Positions 63,897 to 64,000 of a stretch of 64,000 nucleotides of DNA are shown here, piece after piece; positions within the stretch are counted from its first letter, which is position 1; each line of letters begins with the position of its first letter. The stretch is from Dactylis glomerata (lineage: Eukaryota; Streptophyta; Magnoliopsida; Poales; Poaceae). The stretch is taken from contig QXEO01000334.1 of the NCBI GenBank assembly GCA_007115705.1, positions 1,335,567-1,399,566 of the forward strand, in the 5' to 3' direction. The notes under the pieces are model-generated. The model searched no databases and was not told where the DNA came from. It saw nothing but the letters and a program-made list of their open reading frames with translations. Both the position numbers and the translations under genes were made by a program.

Positions 63897-64000
63897 ATGG
63901 AAAACAAAGAGTTCTTTAGTATTTTTCCTACGTTAGGATATGAAGTGTTTGAAGAGAAAATTAAAAAACCTTTGGAGCTTTATTCGTATGCTAATAGTGT
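63897..64000 (+). CDS. gag: Athila-like gag, N-terminus (runs off the window)
   Basis: From the ATG at 63897 the frame MENKEFFSIFPTLGYEV is open to the window end, 130 bp after the PBS, where gag is expected. Too short for a domain call. Confidence 0.5.
   Translation, partial: MENKEFFSIFPTLGYEVFEEKIKKPLELYSYANS

Overview
The window is plant nuclear DNA, almost certainly from a grass of the Pooideae type. Spliced genes with GT-AG introns sit in a sea of nested LTR retrotransposons. One LTR resembles the Angela/BARE family of Triticeae and related grasses, and there are Athila-type, Tat-type and Sirevirus elements plus Mutator-like DNA transposons. No bacterial operon, CRISPR array, tRNA or rRNA gene was seen. 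The species cannot be fixed from the sequence alone.

Layout, left to right. 1-~3590: 3' part of a Ty1/copia element with a nonsense codon in integrase, then the start of its LTR. ~3590-5670: noncoding, minisatellite-rich 3' region of a plus-strand Ty3/gypsy element. Its 3' LTR starts at 5671, is interrupted at 6082, resumes at 25337, is interrupted again at 25363 and ends near 37475. The first interruption (6083-25336) is a 19.25-kb element with terminal inverted repeats and an 11-bp target duplication. It carries several plant-type genes: a duplicated-domain protein, a GRF-type zinc-finger protein, a basic coiled-coil protein, two B3-like genes in opposite orientation and a hypothetical gene. 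It also carries a nested Pack-MULE holding a U-box/ARM gene fragment, and an 8.6-copy 667-bp tandem array. No transposase was recognised in it. The second interruption (25364-36432) is a complete Sirevirus-type copia element. Its LTRs appear to differ only in a poly-C tract, its 5-bp target duplication is perfect, and gag, pol and a third ORF are all open.

37476-39711 is a broken minus-strand gypsy gag with its 5' LTR, lying against an Angela/BARE-like copia LTR (39712-40079 and 54283-54921). That copia LTR is split by a young Tat-lineage gypsy element (40080-54282; target duplication CATAC). Besides gag-protease and RT/double-RNase H/integrase, the Tat element carries, on the opposite strand, a fully open six-exon gene with a plant mobile domain. 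A separate acidic antisense ORF lies inside its LTR. 54922-58561 is the 3' end and LTR of an Athila-like element. 58562-62325 is a decayed gypsy relic that again has gag-protease on one strand and a coiled-coil accessory gene on the other. 62326-64000 is the 5' LTR, primer-binding site and gag start of a second Athila-like element.

How the parts relate: nothing here looks like a single-copy host gene in its native place. The coding capacity belongs to, or was captured by, mobile elements. The most distinctive systems are the retrotransposon with a spliced antisense plant-mobile-domain gene and an LTR-borne antisense ORF, and the giant gene-carrying TIR element. The nesting gives relative ages: minus-strand gypsy, then plus-strand gypsy, then the giant TIR element; the Sirevirus and the Tat element are recent.
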